Positions 7,099-15,883 of a stretch of DNA of 64,000 nucleotides are shown here, piece by piece; positions within the stretch are counted from its first letter, which is position 1, and every line of letters begins with the position of its first letter. The stretch comes from Sedimentitalea sp041224545 (GTDB taxonomy: Bacteria > Pseudomonadota > Alphaproteobacteria > Rhodobacterales > Rhodobacteraceae): NCBI RefSeq assembly GCF_041224545.1, contig NZ_JBGFGP010000137.1, positions 39,425 through 103,424 on the forward strand. The letters are read 5' to 3'. The notes beneath the pieces were generated by a model. The model was not told where the DNA came from and made no database searches. It saw only the letters and a program-made list of their open reading frames with translations. Both the position numbers and the translations under genes were made by a program.

Positions 7099-7841
7099 AG
7101 ATTATCGCCTGCTATTCGAACAAGGGCGGCGTCGGCAAGACCGCGACCGCCGTGAACCTGGCACATGCCTTTGCCGAGGCCGGATCCCGGACCTTGATGT
7201 GTGACCTCGACCCGCAGGGCGCGTCGAGCTTCTATTTTCGCGTAAAGGCCTCAAAGAAACTGAAGGACGCCAGCTTCTTCAAGGATGTGGAACGCTTTAC
7301 CGGGGCAATCCGTGCCAGCGACTTCGACAATCTCGACATTCTGCCCGCCAATCTTAGCTTTCGCGATTTCGACATCTTCCTGTCGCGGATGAAGAACAGC
7401 CGCTCGCGGCTCAAGAAGGCGCTCAAGGCCGGCGGCAGCGATTATGACATCATCATCCTGGACTGTCCGCCCAACATCTCGACCCTTTCGGAGAACGTAT
7501 TCCGCGCCGCCGATTGCATCGTGGTCCCGGTGATCCCCACCTCGCTTTCAGAGCACACGTTCGAGCAGTTGATGGATTTTTTCAAGGCCAACAAGCTTGA
7601 GCGCAAGAAGATCCTGGCGTTCTTTTCCATGGTGCAGAGGTCAAAGAAGCTGCACCGCGAGACAGAGGACAGGATGCGCAAACAGCACCGCAAACGGTTC
7701 CTGGAGACCAGCATCCCGTTCACGGCCGAGGTCGAAAAGATGGGTATTCACCGGGCGCCCGTCGCGACCTACGCCGGCAACCATTCCGCCGCCAAGGCCT
7801 ATCGCGATCTTTACGCCGAAGTGATGGCACACCTGAAATGA
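7095..7841 (+). CDS. ParA/MinD family positioning ATPase
   Basis: 248 residues. The deviant Walker A motif KGGVGKT (residues 10-16, with signature Lys10), Walker A' around LDLDPQGASS (about 37-46), and Walker B at about 118-125 (IIILDCPPN) define a ParA ATPase. There is no N-terminal HTH and no adjacent parB; the only small DNA-binding partner is the RHH protein two genes upstream. It overlaps the CHAD gene and the CYTH gene by 4 bp on either side, so the three proteins should be made together. ParA relatives position plasmids, carboxysomes and other cargo on the nucleoid; here the cargo is plausibly a polyphosphate body bound by the CHAD protein. Confidence 0.92.
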   Translation: MKIIACYSNKGGVGKTATAVNLAHAFAEAGSRTLMCDLDPQGASSFYFRVKASKKLKDASFFKDVERFTGAIRASDFDNLDILPANLSFRDFDIFLSRMKNSRSRLKKALKAGGSDYDIIILDCPPNISTLSENVFRAADCIVVPVIPTSLSEHTFEQLMDFFKANKLERKKILAFFSMVQRSKKLHRETEDRMRKQHRKRFLETSIPFTAEVEKMGIHRAPVATYAGNHSAAKAYRDLYAEVMAHLK

Positions 7842-8320
7842 GCCAGGCCACGGAAGTCGAGCGCAAGTTTCTCGTTGCGGAACTCCCGGATCTGACGCGG
7901 GCACGCGCCGTTCGTATTCGGCAGGGATACCTCACCAGCAAGGCTGACTCGGTGGAGATCCGGCTGCGTCAGAAAGGCGACACCTATCTGACCACGCTCA
8001 AGAAGGGGGCCGGTCTTGAGCGCGTCGAATGCGAGGCGAACATCTCGGAGGTGCATTTTGATGCATTCTGGCCGGCGACCGAGGGGCGGCGCGTGGAAAA
8101 GACCCGCTGGAGCGGCCAGCTTGCCGGGGGCGCCACGTTCGAACTCGACATTTTCGAAGGCACGCTCGCACCGCTTGTTCTGGTCGAAGTCGAATTCGGG
8201 ACGGTCAAGGAGGCCACGGGTTTTCAACCGCCTGCCTGGTTCGGCCAGGACGTGACAGATGACGCGCGTTATTCCAACGCAAGCCTCGCGGCGAGCGGCG
8301 CACCGGCGCCAAGCGCCTAG
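7838..8320 (+). CDS. CYTH domain protein (triphosphate tunnel metalloenzyme)
   Basis: 160 residues. It begins with the family signature EVERKFLV, giving Glu6-x-Glu8-x-Lys10, followed by the alternating charged strands of the triphosphate tunnel (VEIRLRQKGDTYLTTLKKG, FELDIFEG, LVEVEFG) and a C-terminal TDDARYSNASLA segment. Known members hydrolyse inorganic triphosphate or act on polyphosphate or nucleotides. Its size matches the single-domain bacterial form. It is the last gene of the RHH-CHAD-ParA-CYTH operon, starting inside the parA stop (ATGA). Catalytic residues are intact, so it is probably an active triphosphatase. Confidence 0.9.
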   Translation: MSQATEVERKFLVAELPDLTRARAVRIRQGYLTSKADSVEIRLRQKGDTYLTTLKKGAGLERVECEANISEVHFDAFWPATEGRRVEKTRWSGQLAGGATFELDIFEGTLAPLVLVEVEFGTVKEATGFQPPAWFGQDVTDDARYSNASLAASGAPAPSA

Positions 8321-8425
8321 CCGCCCGCCGGGCGACCTGCCAGGCATCAACAGCAGTTGCCATTTCGTCCGGCATGTTTACGTTGATTGCGAAGGACGAC
8401 GCGAGGTCCTGTCGCAATTTCGGAT

Positions 8426-9535
8426 ATGTCAAACGTGTCTCTGTGGAAGCAGTTCCTGATCCTCGGCATTCTTGCCGTGCTTGCCATTGCCGGGTACGAA
8501 GCCTTTGATCGCTATGCCGGTTCCTCGGATGACGCCGGCATTGCGACACCGGTCGGGGCACGCGCGGCGGTGGTCGAGCTCGCCCGGGCCGAAACATCGA
8601 CCCTGAGCCAGACAGTCGAAGCCGTTGGCACCAGCCGCGCCCGCCAGTCGGTCGAGATTGTCCCGCAAGCCGAGGGTCGCGTCGTCGAGATGAATTTTGC
8701 CGCCGGGGAACGTGTCGAGGAAGGCACGGTTCTGGTCCGGCTTGACGACACCATCGAGCGCGCCGACCTGACCGAAGCCGAAGCCCGCCTGCGCGAACGC
8801 GGCAAGGTGTTCGAGCGGATGACGCAGCTGAGCAACAGCAACGCGGTGGCCGAAGCGGCACTGGAGGATTCGATCGCCCGGCTGGCCGAAGCCCGTGCAG
8901 AGCTTGACCGCGCCCGTCAGCGACTGAGCGAACGCAGCATCCGCGCGCCGTTTTCCGGTATTGTCGGGCTCGCCGAGGTGGACAGGGGCGCGCGCGTGGC
9001 ACCCGGCACGGTCATCACCCGGCTGGACGATCTGAACGAAATCGAAGTCGAGTTCTCGTTGCCCGAAACCCTGTTTGCCCGTGTCCGGACCGGCCAGCGG
9101 CTGGTCGCGACCAGCATCGCCTTTCCCGGTCAGGGTTTTACCGGCCAGATTGATGCAGTGGACAGCCGGATCGACCCGATCAGCCGCGCGTTCCGCACGC
9201 GGGCAATCATTCCCAACCCGGACGGGCTGCTGCCTGCGGGCATGTTCATGGCGCTGGAACTGACGCTCTCTCAGGATGACTTTGTCGTCGTCCCCGAGGA
9301 AGCGATCATCTTTCAGGCCGCCGAGACCTATGTCTTTACCGTTCAGGACGGCATCGCCCGACGCACCCGCGTGACAACGGGGCAACGACGCGACGGCATG
9401 GTCGCGGTCCTCGACGGGCTTGATGCCGGGGCAGATGTGGTCGTGCGCGGCCTGCACCGGGTCCATGATGGCAACCCCGTGGAAATCCTCGGCGCGCCAC
9501 CCTCGGATGAGACGCCTGACGGGGCGGACTCATGA
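8426..9535 (+). CDS. RND efflux membrane fusion protein (HlyD/AcrA type)
   Basis: 369 residues from the ATG that gives MSNVSLWKQF. An N-terminal membrane anchor (about 8-25) is followed by a lipoyl half (SRARQSVEIVPQAEGRVVEM), an alpha-hairpin (about 110-160), the second lipoyl half (RSIRAPFSGIVGLAEVDRGA), and the beta-barrel and membrane-proximal domains. It would bridge the RND pump encoded by the next gene to an outer-membrane channel, which is not encoded here. Its stop overlaps the pump start by 4 bp (ATGA). Substrate unknown. Confidence 0.93.
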   Translation: MSNVSLWKQFLILGILAVLAIAGYEAFDRYAGSSDDAGIATPVGARAAVVELARAETSTLSQTVEAVGTSRARQSVEIVPQAEGRVVEMNFAAGERVEEGTVLVRLDDTIERADLTEAEARLRERGKVFERMTQLSNSNAVAEAALEDSIARLAEARAELDRARQRLSERSIRAPFSGIVGLAEVDRGARVAPGTVITRLDDLNEIEVEFSLPETLFARVRTGQRLVATSIAFPGQGFTGQIDAVDSRIDPISRAFRTRAIIPNPDGLLPAGMFMALELTLSQDDFVVVPEEAIIFQAAETYVFTVQDGIARRTRVTTGQRRDGMVAVLDGLDAGADVVVRGLHRVHDGNPVEILGAPPSDETPDGADS

Positions 9536-12500
9536 CGCTCTCGGACATCTCGGTCCGGCGCCCGGTTCTGGCAGCGGTGGCCAGCCTGTTGCTGATCGTG
9601 TTCGGCATCGGGGCACTGCGCGACATTCCGGTGCGAGAATTGCCGGATGTCGACAATGCGGTGGTGACGATCACCACGACTTATCGCGGCGCAGCGCCCG
9701 AAGTGATCGATACCGACATAACCGAAACCGTCGAAGGCGCGGTTGCCTCGATTTCCGGGATACGTTCGATCAGCTCGGAAAGCCGCCAGGGCCGGTCGCG
9801 CGTCACCATCGAGTTCGAGGTCGGGCGCGACATCGAAATTGCCGCCAATGACGTGCGCGATGCGGTCGGGCGCGTGCGCGATGATCTGCCCCAAGAGGCC
9901 GACACCCCCGAGGTCGAGAAAAGCGATGCCGACGCCGACCCGGTCATGCGGCTGGCGATCACCTCGGACCGGATGACCACCGCCGAGATCACCGATTATG
10001 TCGATCGTTTCATCGCGGATCGTCTGGCCACCCTGGATGGCGTGGCCAGTCTGCAAATCTATGGCGAAAGGTCATTTGCGGTGCGCATCTGGCTTGATCG
10101 CCGCGCGCTCGCGGCACGCGGCCTCACAGTCTCCGACGTGGAACAGGCCTTGCGGCGCAACAATGTCGAGCTCCCCGCCGGCGAAGTCACCTCGCGCAAC
10201 CGACAGCTGACCGTGCGGCTGAACAGCCGGTTGAAAAGTGTCGATGATTTCCGCGACGTGGTTCTCGACCGGGTGGGCGGATATCCCGTGCGCCTGAGCG
10301 ACGTGGCCCGGGTCGAGCCGGGTGTGGCAGACGATTCCACCATCGCGCGCAGCGACGGCAAAGACGCGGTGGGCGTGGCGATCCAGCGACAGAGCCAGTC
10401 GAACACACTCAGGATTTCCAATGCGGTCAGGGAAGAGATCGCGCTGCTTCGTCCGACTCTGCCCGTGGGCATGGACATAAGTGTCGGCTCGGATGATGCG
10501 CTGTTTGTCGGGGCCTCGATCCGCGAAGTCGTGCAGGCTCTGTTCATCTCGCTCGGTCTGGTGGTGCTGGTCATCCTCTTGTTCCTGCGCAGCTTTCGCG
10601 CCACCCTTATCCCGGCGATCACCATTCCCGTGTCCTTGCTCGGGGTGTTCGTGCTGATCGGGGTCTGGGGCTTTTCGATGAATACCCTGACGCTCCTGGC
10701 CCTGTTGCTGGCAATCGGGCTGGTTGTGGATGACGCCATCGTCGTGCTCGAGAACATCCAGCGACGGATCGAAAATGGCGAAAGCCCGATGGTCGCAAGC
10801 CTGCGGGGCGCACGGCAGGTGACGTTTGCGGTGCTGGCCACCTCGGTCACGCTGATTGCGGTGTTCATTCCACTGTCGTTCATGCCCGGCCAGGTCGGAC
10901 GCCTGTTCATCGAGTTCGGCTGGGTGATGGCGGGCACTGTGGCGATTTCCACCTTTGTCGCCCTGACCGCCTGTCCCGCACTGGCCTCAAAGATCCTGAG
11001 CCGCAAGACCGTGACCGTCGATCAGCCCGCGGATGCGCCGCGCGGACCGATCCAGACGGCCTATGCCGCGTTTCTGACGCGCATGTTGCGCATGCCACTC
11101 GTGGTTCTGGCGCTTGCCATCGTCGTGACCGGTGGGGCTGCCCTGTTCTTCGGGACGCTCCCCCGCGAACTGGCCCCGCGCGAAGATCGCGGTGTCGGCT
11201 TTGTGCCGTTGACAGCCCCGCAGGGCAGCACGGTGCAATATTCCGATCTCGCCGCGCGGCAGGTCGAGGAAATCCTGCAACCGTTGCGCGACGAGGGCGT
11301 GATCGAAAGCGTGTTCACCTTCTCCGGTTTCGGCAACCGCGCCTGGCGTGCCTTCGTGGTGTTCCGTCTGGCCCCGTGGGAGGAGCGGACCGTGCCGGCG
11401 GCGGATGTGATCGGGCGCATCGCACCGCAGATCGCCCGCATGACACTGGCCCGAGGCTTTCCGGTTACACCGGCCGGACTGGGACTGCGCGGCAGTTCCA
11501 CGCCGGTACGTGTCGTGGTCAGCGGGCCGGATTTCGACAGTGTAAAGGATTGGGCAACCGCCCTGCTGTTGCAGGCGGAGCAGATCGAGGGGCTCGCCAA
11601 TCCCGAGATCAATTTCGAACAGAACCTGCCGCAGCTCGAGGTCAATATCGACCGCGCCCGCGCCGACGATCTGGGGATTTCGGTCGATACCGTCGCCAAT
11701 ACCATGCAGACCATGCTTGCCTCGCGGCAGGTCACCACATTTGTCAGCCGAGGGCGGGAGTACCCGGTGATCCTGCAAGCCGAAGAACAGGACCGCCAAT
11801 CGCCTTCGGATATCGACAACATATTCATCCGCTCAGGAGACGGCGAAACACTTGTGCCCCTTGGTGCGCTGGTCTCGGTCACGGAGAATGCGGCCTCGCC
11901 CTCGCTGCGACGGTTCGACCGTCTGCCTTCGGTGCAACTCTCGGGCGCGCTGGCACCCGGTGCGGATCTGGGAAGAGTGCTGAACGATCTGGAAGCGGCG
12001 GCAGGCATCATCCTGCCAGCCGGGGGCAAGCTGGGGTACGAAGGCCAGTCGCGCACGTTCAAGGACACGTCGGCGGGCACCGGCATGGTCTTCGCTCTGT
12101 CGCTGCTCATCGTGTTCCTCGTTCTCGCCGCCCAGTTCGAGAGTTTCATTCACCCAATTACGATCCTGCTGACCGTGCCCGCCGGGGTCGCGGGCGCGAT
12201 CTATGCGATGGCGCTCGGGGGGCTGTCGCTGAATATCTACAGCCAGATCGGGATCATCCTGCTGATCGGGCTGGTCGCCAAGAATGGCATCCTGATCGTC
12301 GAATTCGCCAACCAACTGCGTGATGAGGGAAAATCCATACGCGAAGCGGTGGTCTTGTCCGCCGTGTTGCGGCTGCGGCCCATCGTGATGACGGTCCTGT
12401 CCACGATCCTGGGTGCCTTGCCGCTGGTCCTGGCCACCGGCGCGGGTGCCGAAAGCCGCAATGCCATCGGCACCGTGATCATCGCGGGGCTGGCCATGGC

Positions 12501-12621
12501 GTCGGCGCTGATGCTGGTGGTGACACCGGTGCTCTATGACCTGCTCGCCCGCTTCACCAAGCCGCGCGGCGCGGTCGAACGCGCGCTGGAAGACGAATTG
12601 CGGGCTGCGCCTGTCGACTGA
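9532..12621 (+). CDS. RND family efflux permease (AcrB/MexB-like)
   Basis: 1029 residues, the normal length for the hydrophobe/amphiphile efflux (HAE1) family. It shows the two repeats of six helices with large periplasmic loops; the proton-relay pair is visible in the fourth helix as GLVVDDAIVVLENIQRRIE. Later helices include the segments ending FITVPAGVAG-like LLTVPAGVAG and GLVAKNGILIVEFAN. It pairs with the fusion protein directly upstream. No regulator or TolC gene adjoins, so induction and substrate cannot be inferred. Confidence 0.95.
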   Translation: MTLSDISVRRPVLAAVASLLLIVFGIGALRDIPVRELPDVDNAVVTITTTYRGAAPEVIDTDITETVEGAVASISGIRSISSESRQGRSRVTIEFEVGRDIEIAANDVRDAVGRVRDDLPQEADTPEVEKSDADADPVMRLAITSDRMTTAEITDYVDRFIADRLATLDGVASLQIYGERSFAVRIWLDRRALAARGLTVSDVEQALRRNNVELPAGEVTSRNRQLTVRLNSRLKSVDDFRDVVLDRVGGYPVRLSDVARVEPGVADDSTIARSDGKDAVGVAIQRQSQSNTLRISNAVREEIALLRPTLPVGMDISVGSDDALFVGASIREVVQALFISLGLVVLVILLFLRSFRATLIPAITIPVSLLGVFVLIGVWGFSMNTLTLLALLLAIGLVVDDAIVVLENIQRRIENGESPMVASLRGARQVTFAVLATSVTLIAVFIPLSFMPGQVGRLFIEFGWVMAGTVAISTFVALTACPALASKILSRKTVTVDQPADAPRGPIQTAYAAFLTRMLRMPLVVLALAIVVTGGAALFFGTLPRELAPREDRGVGFVPLTAPQGSTVQYSDLAARQVEEILQPLRDEGVIESVFTFSGFGNRAWRAFVVFRLAPWEERTVPAADVIGRIAPQIARMTLARGFPVTPAGLGLRGSSTPVRVVVSGPDFDSVKDWATALLLQAEQIEGLANPEINFEQNLPQLEVNIDRARADDLGISVDTVANTMQTMLASRQVTTFVSRGREYPVILQAEEQDRQSPSDIDNIFIRSGDGETLVPLGALVSVTENAASPSLRRFDRLPSVQLSGALAPGADLGRVLNDLEAAAGIILPAGGKLGYEGQSRTFKDTSAGTGMVFALSLLIVFLVLAAQFESFIHPITILLTVPAGVAGAIYAMALGGLSLNIYSQIGIILLIGLVAKNGILIVEFANQLRDEGKSIREAVVLSAVLRLRPIVMTVLSTILGALPLVLATGAGAESRNAIGTVIIAGLAMASALMLVVTPVLYDLLARFTKPRGAVERALEDELRAAPVD

Positions 12622-12670
12622 CCCGCGCCCCATCGGCGTGACGGCAGTCGCAGTTCAAGCGCAATCGCCG

Positions 12671-12958
12671 TTACGCCTCGATCCACTCCAGGTCTGAAAA
12701 CTCTTCGCGGAACGCAAACCGCCTGAGGTGATCCTCGACGATGAAACGGGCCACACCCAGGCCCTTTTCATCCTCGGCCGTGATCACGATCTTCAGCCCG
12801 TGATCGTCGGCGACAAGGGTGGCGCGCCCCGGCGGCAGGTCTGCGTGACCGGATGTATCGTCGAACTCCACGGCGACCTTATGCCCAAAATGCCGGCACA
12901 GTTGTTGCAGGTATTTCGATCCGTTCGGGGTTTCAAAGTGGCCTTGCGACGACAACAT
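12671..12958 (-). CDS. DUF2218 family protein
   Basis: 95 residues matching the DUF2218 pattern: a Ser-Lys-Tyr-Leu-Gln-Gln-Leu-Cys-Arg-His segment near residue 15, then KVAVEFDD and an alternation of short strands ending in a C-terminal helix. It is cytosolic, with no signal peptide. Function is unknown. It is divergent from the siderophore-type uptake operon starting at 13089, sharing its 130-bp upstream region; members of this family are, as I recall, often found near iron-siderophore genes. Confidence 0.8.
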   Translation of the reverse strand: MLSSQGHFETPNGSKYLQQLCRHFGHKVAVEFDDTSGHADLPPGRATLVADDHGLKIVITAEDEKGLGVARFIVEDHLRRFAFREEFSDLEWIEA

Positions 12959-12981
12959 GCGGCGCTCCCATTTCCGATTCT

Positions 12982-13026
12982 TTTACTATGGTAATCTCTT
13001 GACCCTTCCCAAACAACGCCCTATTG
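12982..13026 (+). promoter_or_regulatory. Candidate promoter and dyad of the siderophore-type operon
   Basis: TTGACC (12998-13003) and TATTGC (13021-13026) are 17 bp apart and 62 bp before the first start codon. A small dyad, TTAC-TATG-GTAA (12982-12993), lies just upstream of the -35. No clear Fur, Irr or RirA box was recognised. The -10 is weak, as expected if a regulator is needed. Confidence 0.35.
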
Positions 13027-13088
13027 CGGCCCCGAACGTCAGTAGCCAACGCCAGCAGCGTGAGCCAACACATCCACAGGAGTCGGCC

Positions 13089-13994
13089 ATGTCCTTGCGT
13101 TTTCTACGATATTTTTCTTTCCTCGTGACCCTGTCAGCAACCTCGGTCATCGCGGAGCCGATCACTGTCGAGACCGCAGCCGGGCCGATGACAGTGGCCG
13201 AACGCCCCGAGAGCATCGTGGCGCTGGACGTGGCCGCAATCGACACATTGACAGCCCTCGGGGTCGCGCCTTCGGGTGTGGTTGCCCCGCTCTTCGTCAA
13301 CTACCTGGACGAGGCGACCGCAGGGCTTCCCGCCGTCGGCTCCCTGTTCGAACCCGATTTCGAGGCTATCGCCGCACTGAACCCCGATCTGATCGTGGTG
13401 GGCGGGCGCTCGGTGGCGATGGCCGACGCGTTGTCGACCATTGCCCCGGTCGCCGACATGACCATCGGCACCGACATGATCGCGGATGGCCTGTCGCGGC
13501 TGGACGCCTATGCCGCGCTGACCGGAACCGGAGACACCGCAGAAGACCTGCGGCGCGCGATTTCCGACCGGCTCGAACGTGCGAGAGCCATGGTTGCGGA
13601 TCGTGGCAACGTGCTGATCCTGATGACAAACGGGCCCAAACTGTCGGTATTTGGCCGGGACAGCCGTTTCGGTTGGCTGCATACCGCGCTGAACTGGCCA
13701 CAGGCCGTGGACGACATTTCCGAGTCGCGCCATGGCGAGGCCGTGACCTTTGAATACATCGCCGCAGCGGACCCGGACACGTTGGTTGTCATCGATCGCG
13801 GTCAGGCCGTGGGCGAAGGGACCGAGAACGCCCGTGCGACACTGGACAATGACCTCATCCATGACACCAGAGCCTGGCAATCGGGCCGCGTGATCTATCT
13901 GACGCCGGCGGAAACCTATATCGCGGCAGGAGGGACGCAGGCCATCATCCGCACCCTCGACGATCTTATCGCCGCATTGGCAGAGTCGGCCTGA
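13089..13994 (+). CDS. Siderophore-type ABC transporter substrate-binding protein
   Basis: 301 residues. It has a signal peptide (about 1-22, ending VIAEP), then a helical-backbone binding protein fold as in FatB/CeuE/FhuD: ERPESIVALDVAAIDTLTALG, LNPDLIVVGGR, and a closing FEYIAAADPDTLVVID segment. The ATG at 13089 has AGGAG seven bases upstream; longer extensions lack this. It would bind a ferric siderophore or related chelate in the periplasm for the two permeases and ATPase downstream. The chelate cannot be told from sequence. Confidence 0.9.
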   Translation: MSLRFLRYFSFLVTLSATSVIAEPITVETAAGPMTVAERPESIVALDVAAIDTLTALGVAPSGVVAPLFVNYLDEATAGLPAVGSLFEPDFEAIAALNPDLIVVGGRSVAMADALSTIAPVADMTIGTDMIADGLSRLDAYAALTGTGDTAEDLRRAISDRLERARAMVADRGNVLILMTNGPKLSVFGRDSRFGWLHTALNWPQAVDDISESRHGEAVTFEYIAAADPDTLVVIDRGQAVGEGTENARATLDNDLIHDTRAWQSGRVIYLTPAETYIAAGGTQAIIRTLDDLIAALAESA

Positions 13995-14001
13995 GATCCG
14001 A

Positions 14002-14949
14002 ATGCGCCTGTGGCTTGGACTTGTCGGCGTCCTGCTTCTGGCGGTCCTTTCGCTGTTCATCGGTGTCATCCCGATCAGCCCGCGCGACGTGTTCACCGAC
14101 CCCGAAGCCACGCGTCTGATGGTGACCAGCCGCCTGCCCCGCACCCTCGCGGCCTTGCTGGCCGGTGCGGCGCTGGCGATCACCGGCCAGATCATGCAGG
14201 TGCTGGCCCGTAACCGCTTTGTCGAGCCGATGACGGCCGGGGCCGGGCAGAGCGCTGCGCTCGGGGTGCTGCTGGCGACGCTTCTGATCCCCGGTGCGCC
14301 GGTCTGGATCAAGATGTGTCTGGCCGCGGCAACCACCCTGGCGGGCAGCGTGGGATTGCTGGTGCTGATCCGTCCGCTGCCTCCGACCCAACCCCTGCTG
14401 GTGCCGCTGGTTGCGTTGATTTACGGCGGTCTGATCGGGGCCGCTGTCAATTTTGTCGCCTATCAGGGTGACATGATGCAATACTTGCAGGTCTGGCTCA
14501 CCGGCGAACTGTCGGGCGTTCTCAAGGGCCGCTACGAATTGCTCTGGATCGCCGGAGGGGCGGCGGCGGCGACGTGGTTCATCGCCGGGCGCATTACCCT
14601 GCTCAACCTTGGCGATGACGTGGCCCGCAGTCTCGGGATCAACGTGCGGAATGTCACGGCGGCGGGATTGCTGGCGGTGTCTGTCGTTACCGCGATGGTG
14701 GTCGTTACCCTGGGCGCCATCCCCTTTGTCGGCCTCGTCGTTCCCAATCTGGTATCGCGCAGGATGGGCGATAACCTGCCGCGAACATTGCCGTTCACCG
14801 CATTGATCGGGGCCGGACTGGTGCTTGCGGCGGATATTTGCGGCCGCACCATCAGGGCACCGTTCGAAGTACCGGTCGCGGCGGTGATCGGTGTGGTCGG
14901 GGCCGTTCTGTTCCTGATCCTGCTCTATCGCGAGCCGCGCCATGGATAG
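14002..14949 (+). CDS. FecCD family siderophore ABC permease
   Basis: 315 residues, strongly hydrophobic, with about nine membrane helices and the FecCD landmarks SRLPRTLAALLAGAALAITG near residues 43-62 and GAIPFVGLVVPNLVSR near 240, the latter contacting the ATPase. It closely resembles the FatD/CeuB/VctD branch. It starts 7 bp after the binding-protein gene and overlaps the next permease by 8 bp, so the two permeases likely form a heterodimer. Confidence 0.93.
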   Translation: MRLWLGLVGVLLLAVLSLFIGVIPISPRDVFTDPEATRLMVTSRLPRTLAALLAGAALAITGQIMQVLARNRFVEPMTAGAGQSAALGVLLATLLIPGAPVWIKMCLAAATTLAGSVGLLVLIRPLPPTQPLLVPLVALIYGGLIGAAVNFVAYQGDMMQYLQVWLTGELSGVLKGRYELLWIAGGAAAATWFIAGRITLLNLGDDVARSLGINVRNVTAAGLLAVSVVTAMVVVTLGAIPFVGLVVPNLVSRRMGDNLPRTLPFTALIGAGLVLAADICGRTIRAPFEVPVAAVIGVVGAVLFLILLYREPRHG

Positions 14950-15883
14950 GCGTCTGACCCTGCTCTGCGGCCTGCTCGCGTTATCATGCGTCGCCTTCAT
15001 GCTGATGGGCGCGGTCGGCTCCTGGGAATTTCTTTTGCAATTCCGCCTGCGCCGCCTCGCTGCGCTGCTGCTGGTCGGGATCTGCCTGTCCACCGCCACG
15101 GTGTTGTTCCAGACGATTGCAGGCAATCGCATCCTGACGCCCTCGCTCATCGGGTTCGACGCCCTGTATGTCCTCATCCTGACCGCGATGGTTCAGGTAT
15201 TGGGGCTTGCGGGGTTTGCCGCGATCCCCGCACCGGTCATCTTTGCGATCAACCTCGCGGCGATGACCGCTCTTGGCATGCTGTTGTTCGGCGTGCTCAT
15301 GTTCGGGGCCAGGGGCGACATGATCAAACTGGTGCTGACCGGGATCGTTGCCGGGATTCTGATCCGCTCGCTGACCGAGTTCCTGCAACGGATGATCGAC
15401 CCCAGTGAATTCCAGATGATCCAGGCCGCAAGTTTTGCGCGTTTTACCCATGTGGACACAGGGCTGCTGGTCCTGACGGCCGCCGCGAGCCTGCCGGCGC
15501 TTGTATTGACGTGGCGAACTCGGTTCCGGCTGGATGTCCTGGCGCTTGGCTCCGAGCTTGCAACCGGTCTCGGGGAAAATCCGCAACGCGGACGGAGACG
15601 GGTGCTCGCCCTGATCTGCGTGCTGGTCGCTTCGGCAACAGCGTTGGCAGGGCCATCGGGGTTGTTTGGCCTGATCGTCACCGCGCTGGCCTACCTCGTC
15701 GCGCCAGGCACGCGCCATGCGGTCACGCTGCCGACGGCGGCGCTGGTCGGGTGCATCGTGCTGGTCGCCGGACAAACCGTGATGGAACGGGTTCTCGACC
15801 TGTCCACCCCCCTGCCCGTGGTTGTCGAATTGCTGGGCGGGCTGGTGTTTCTGTTCCTTGTTCTGAAAAGGCATATCCGATGA
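14942..15883 (+). CDS. FecCD family siderophore ABC permease, second subunit
   Basis: 313 residues of the FatC/CeuC branch, with about nine helices and the expected FRLRRLAALLLVGICLSTA motif near residue 30 and GPSGLFGLIVTALAYLV near 235. Its stop overlaps the ATPase start by 4 bp. Together with the gene upstream it forms the transmembrane channel of the importer. Confidence 0.93.
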   Translation: MDRRLTLLCGLLALSCVAFMLMGAVGSWEFLLQFRLRRLAALLLVGICLSTATVLFQTIAGNRILTPSLIGFDALYVLILTAMVQVLGLAGFAAIPAPVIFAINLAAMTALGMLLFGVLMFGARGDMIKLVLTGIVAGILIRSLTEFLQRMIDPSEFQMIQAASFARFTHVDTGLLVLTAAASLPALVLTWRTRFRLDVLALGSELATGLGENPQRGRRRVLALICVLVASATALAGPSGLFGLIVTALAYLVAPGTRHAVTLPTAALVGCIVLVAGQTVMERVLDLSTPLPVVVELLGGLVFLFLVLKRHIR

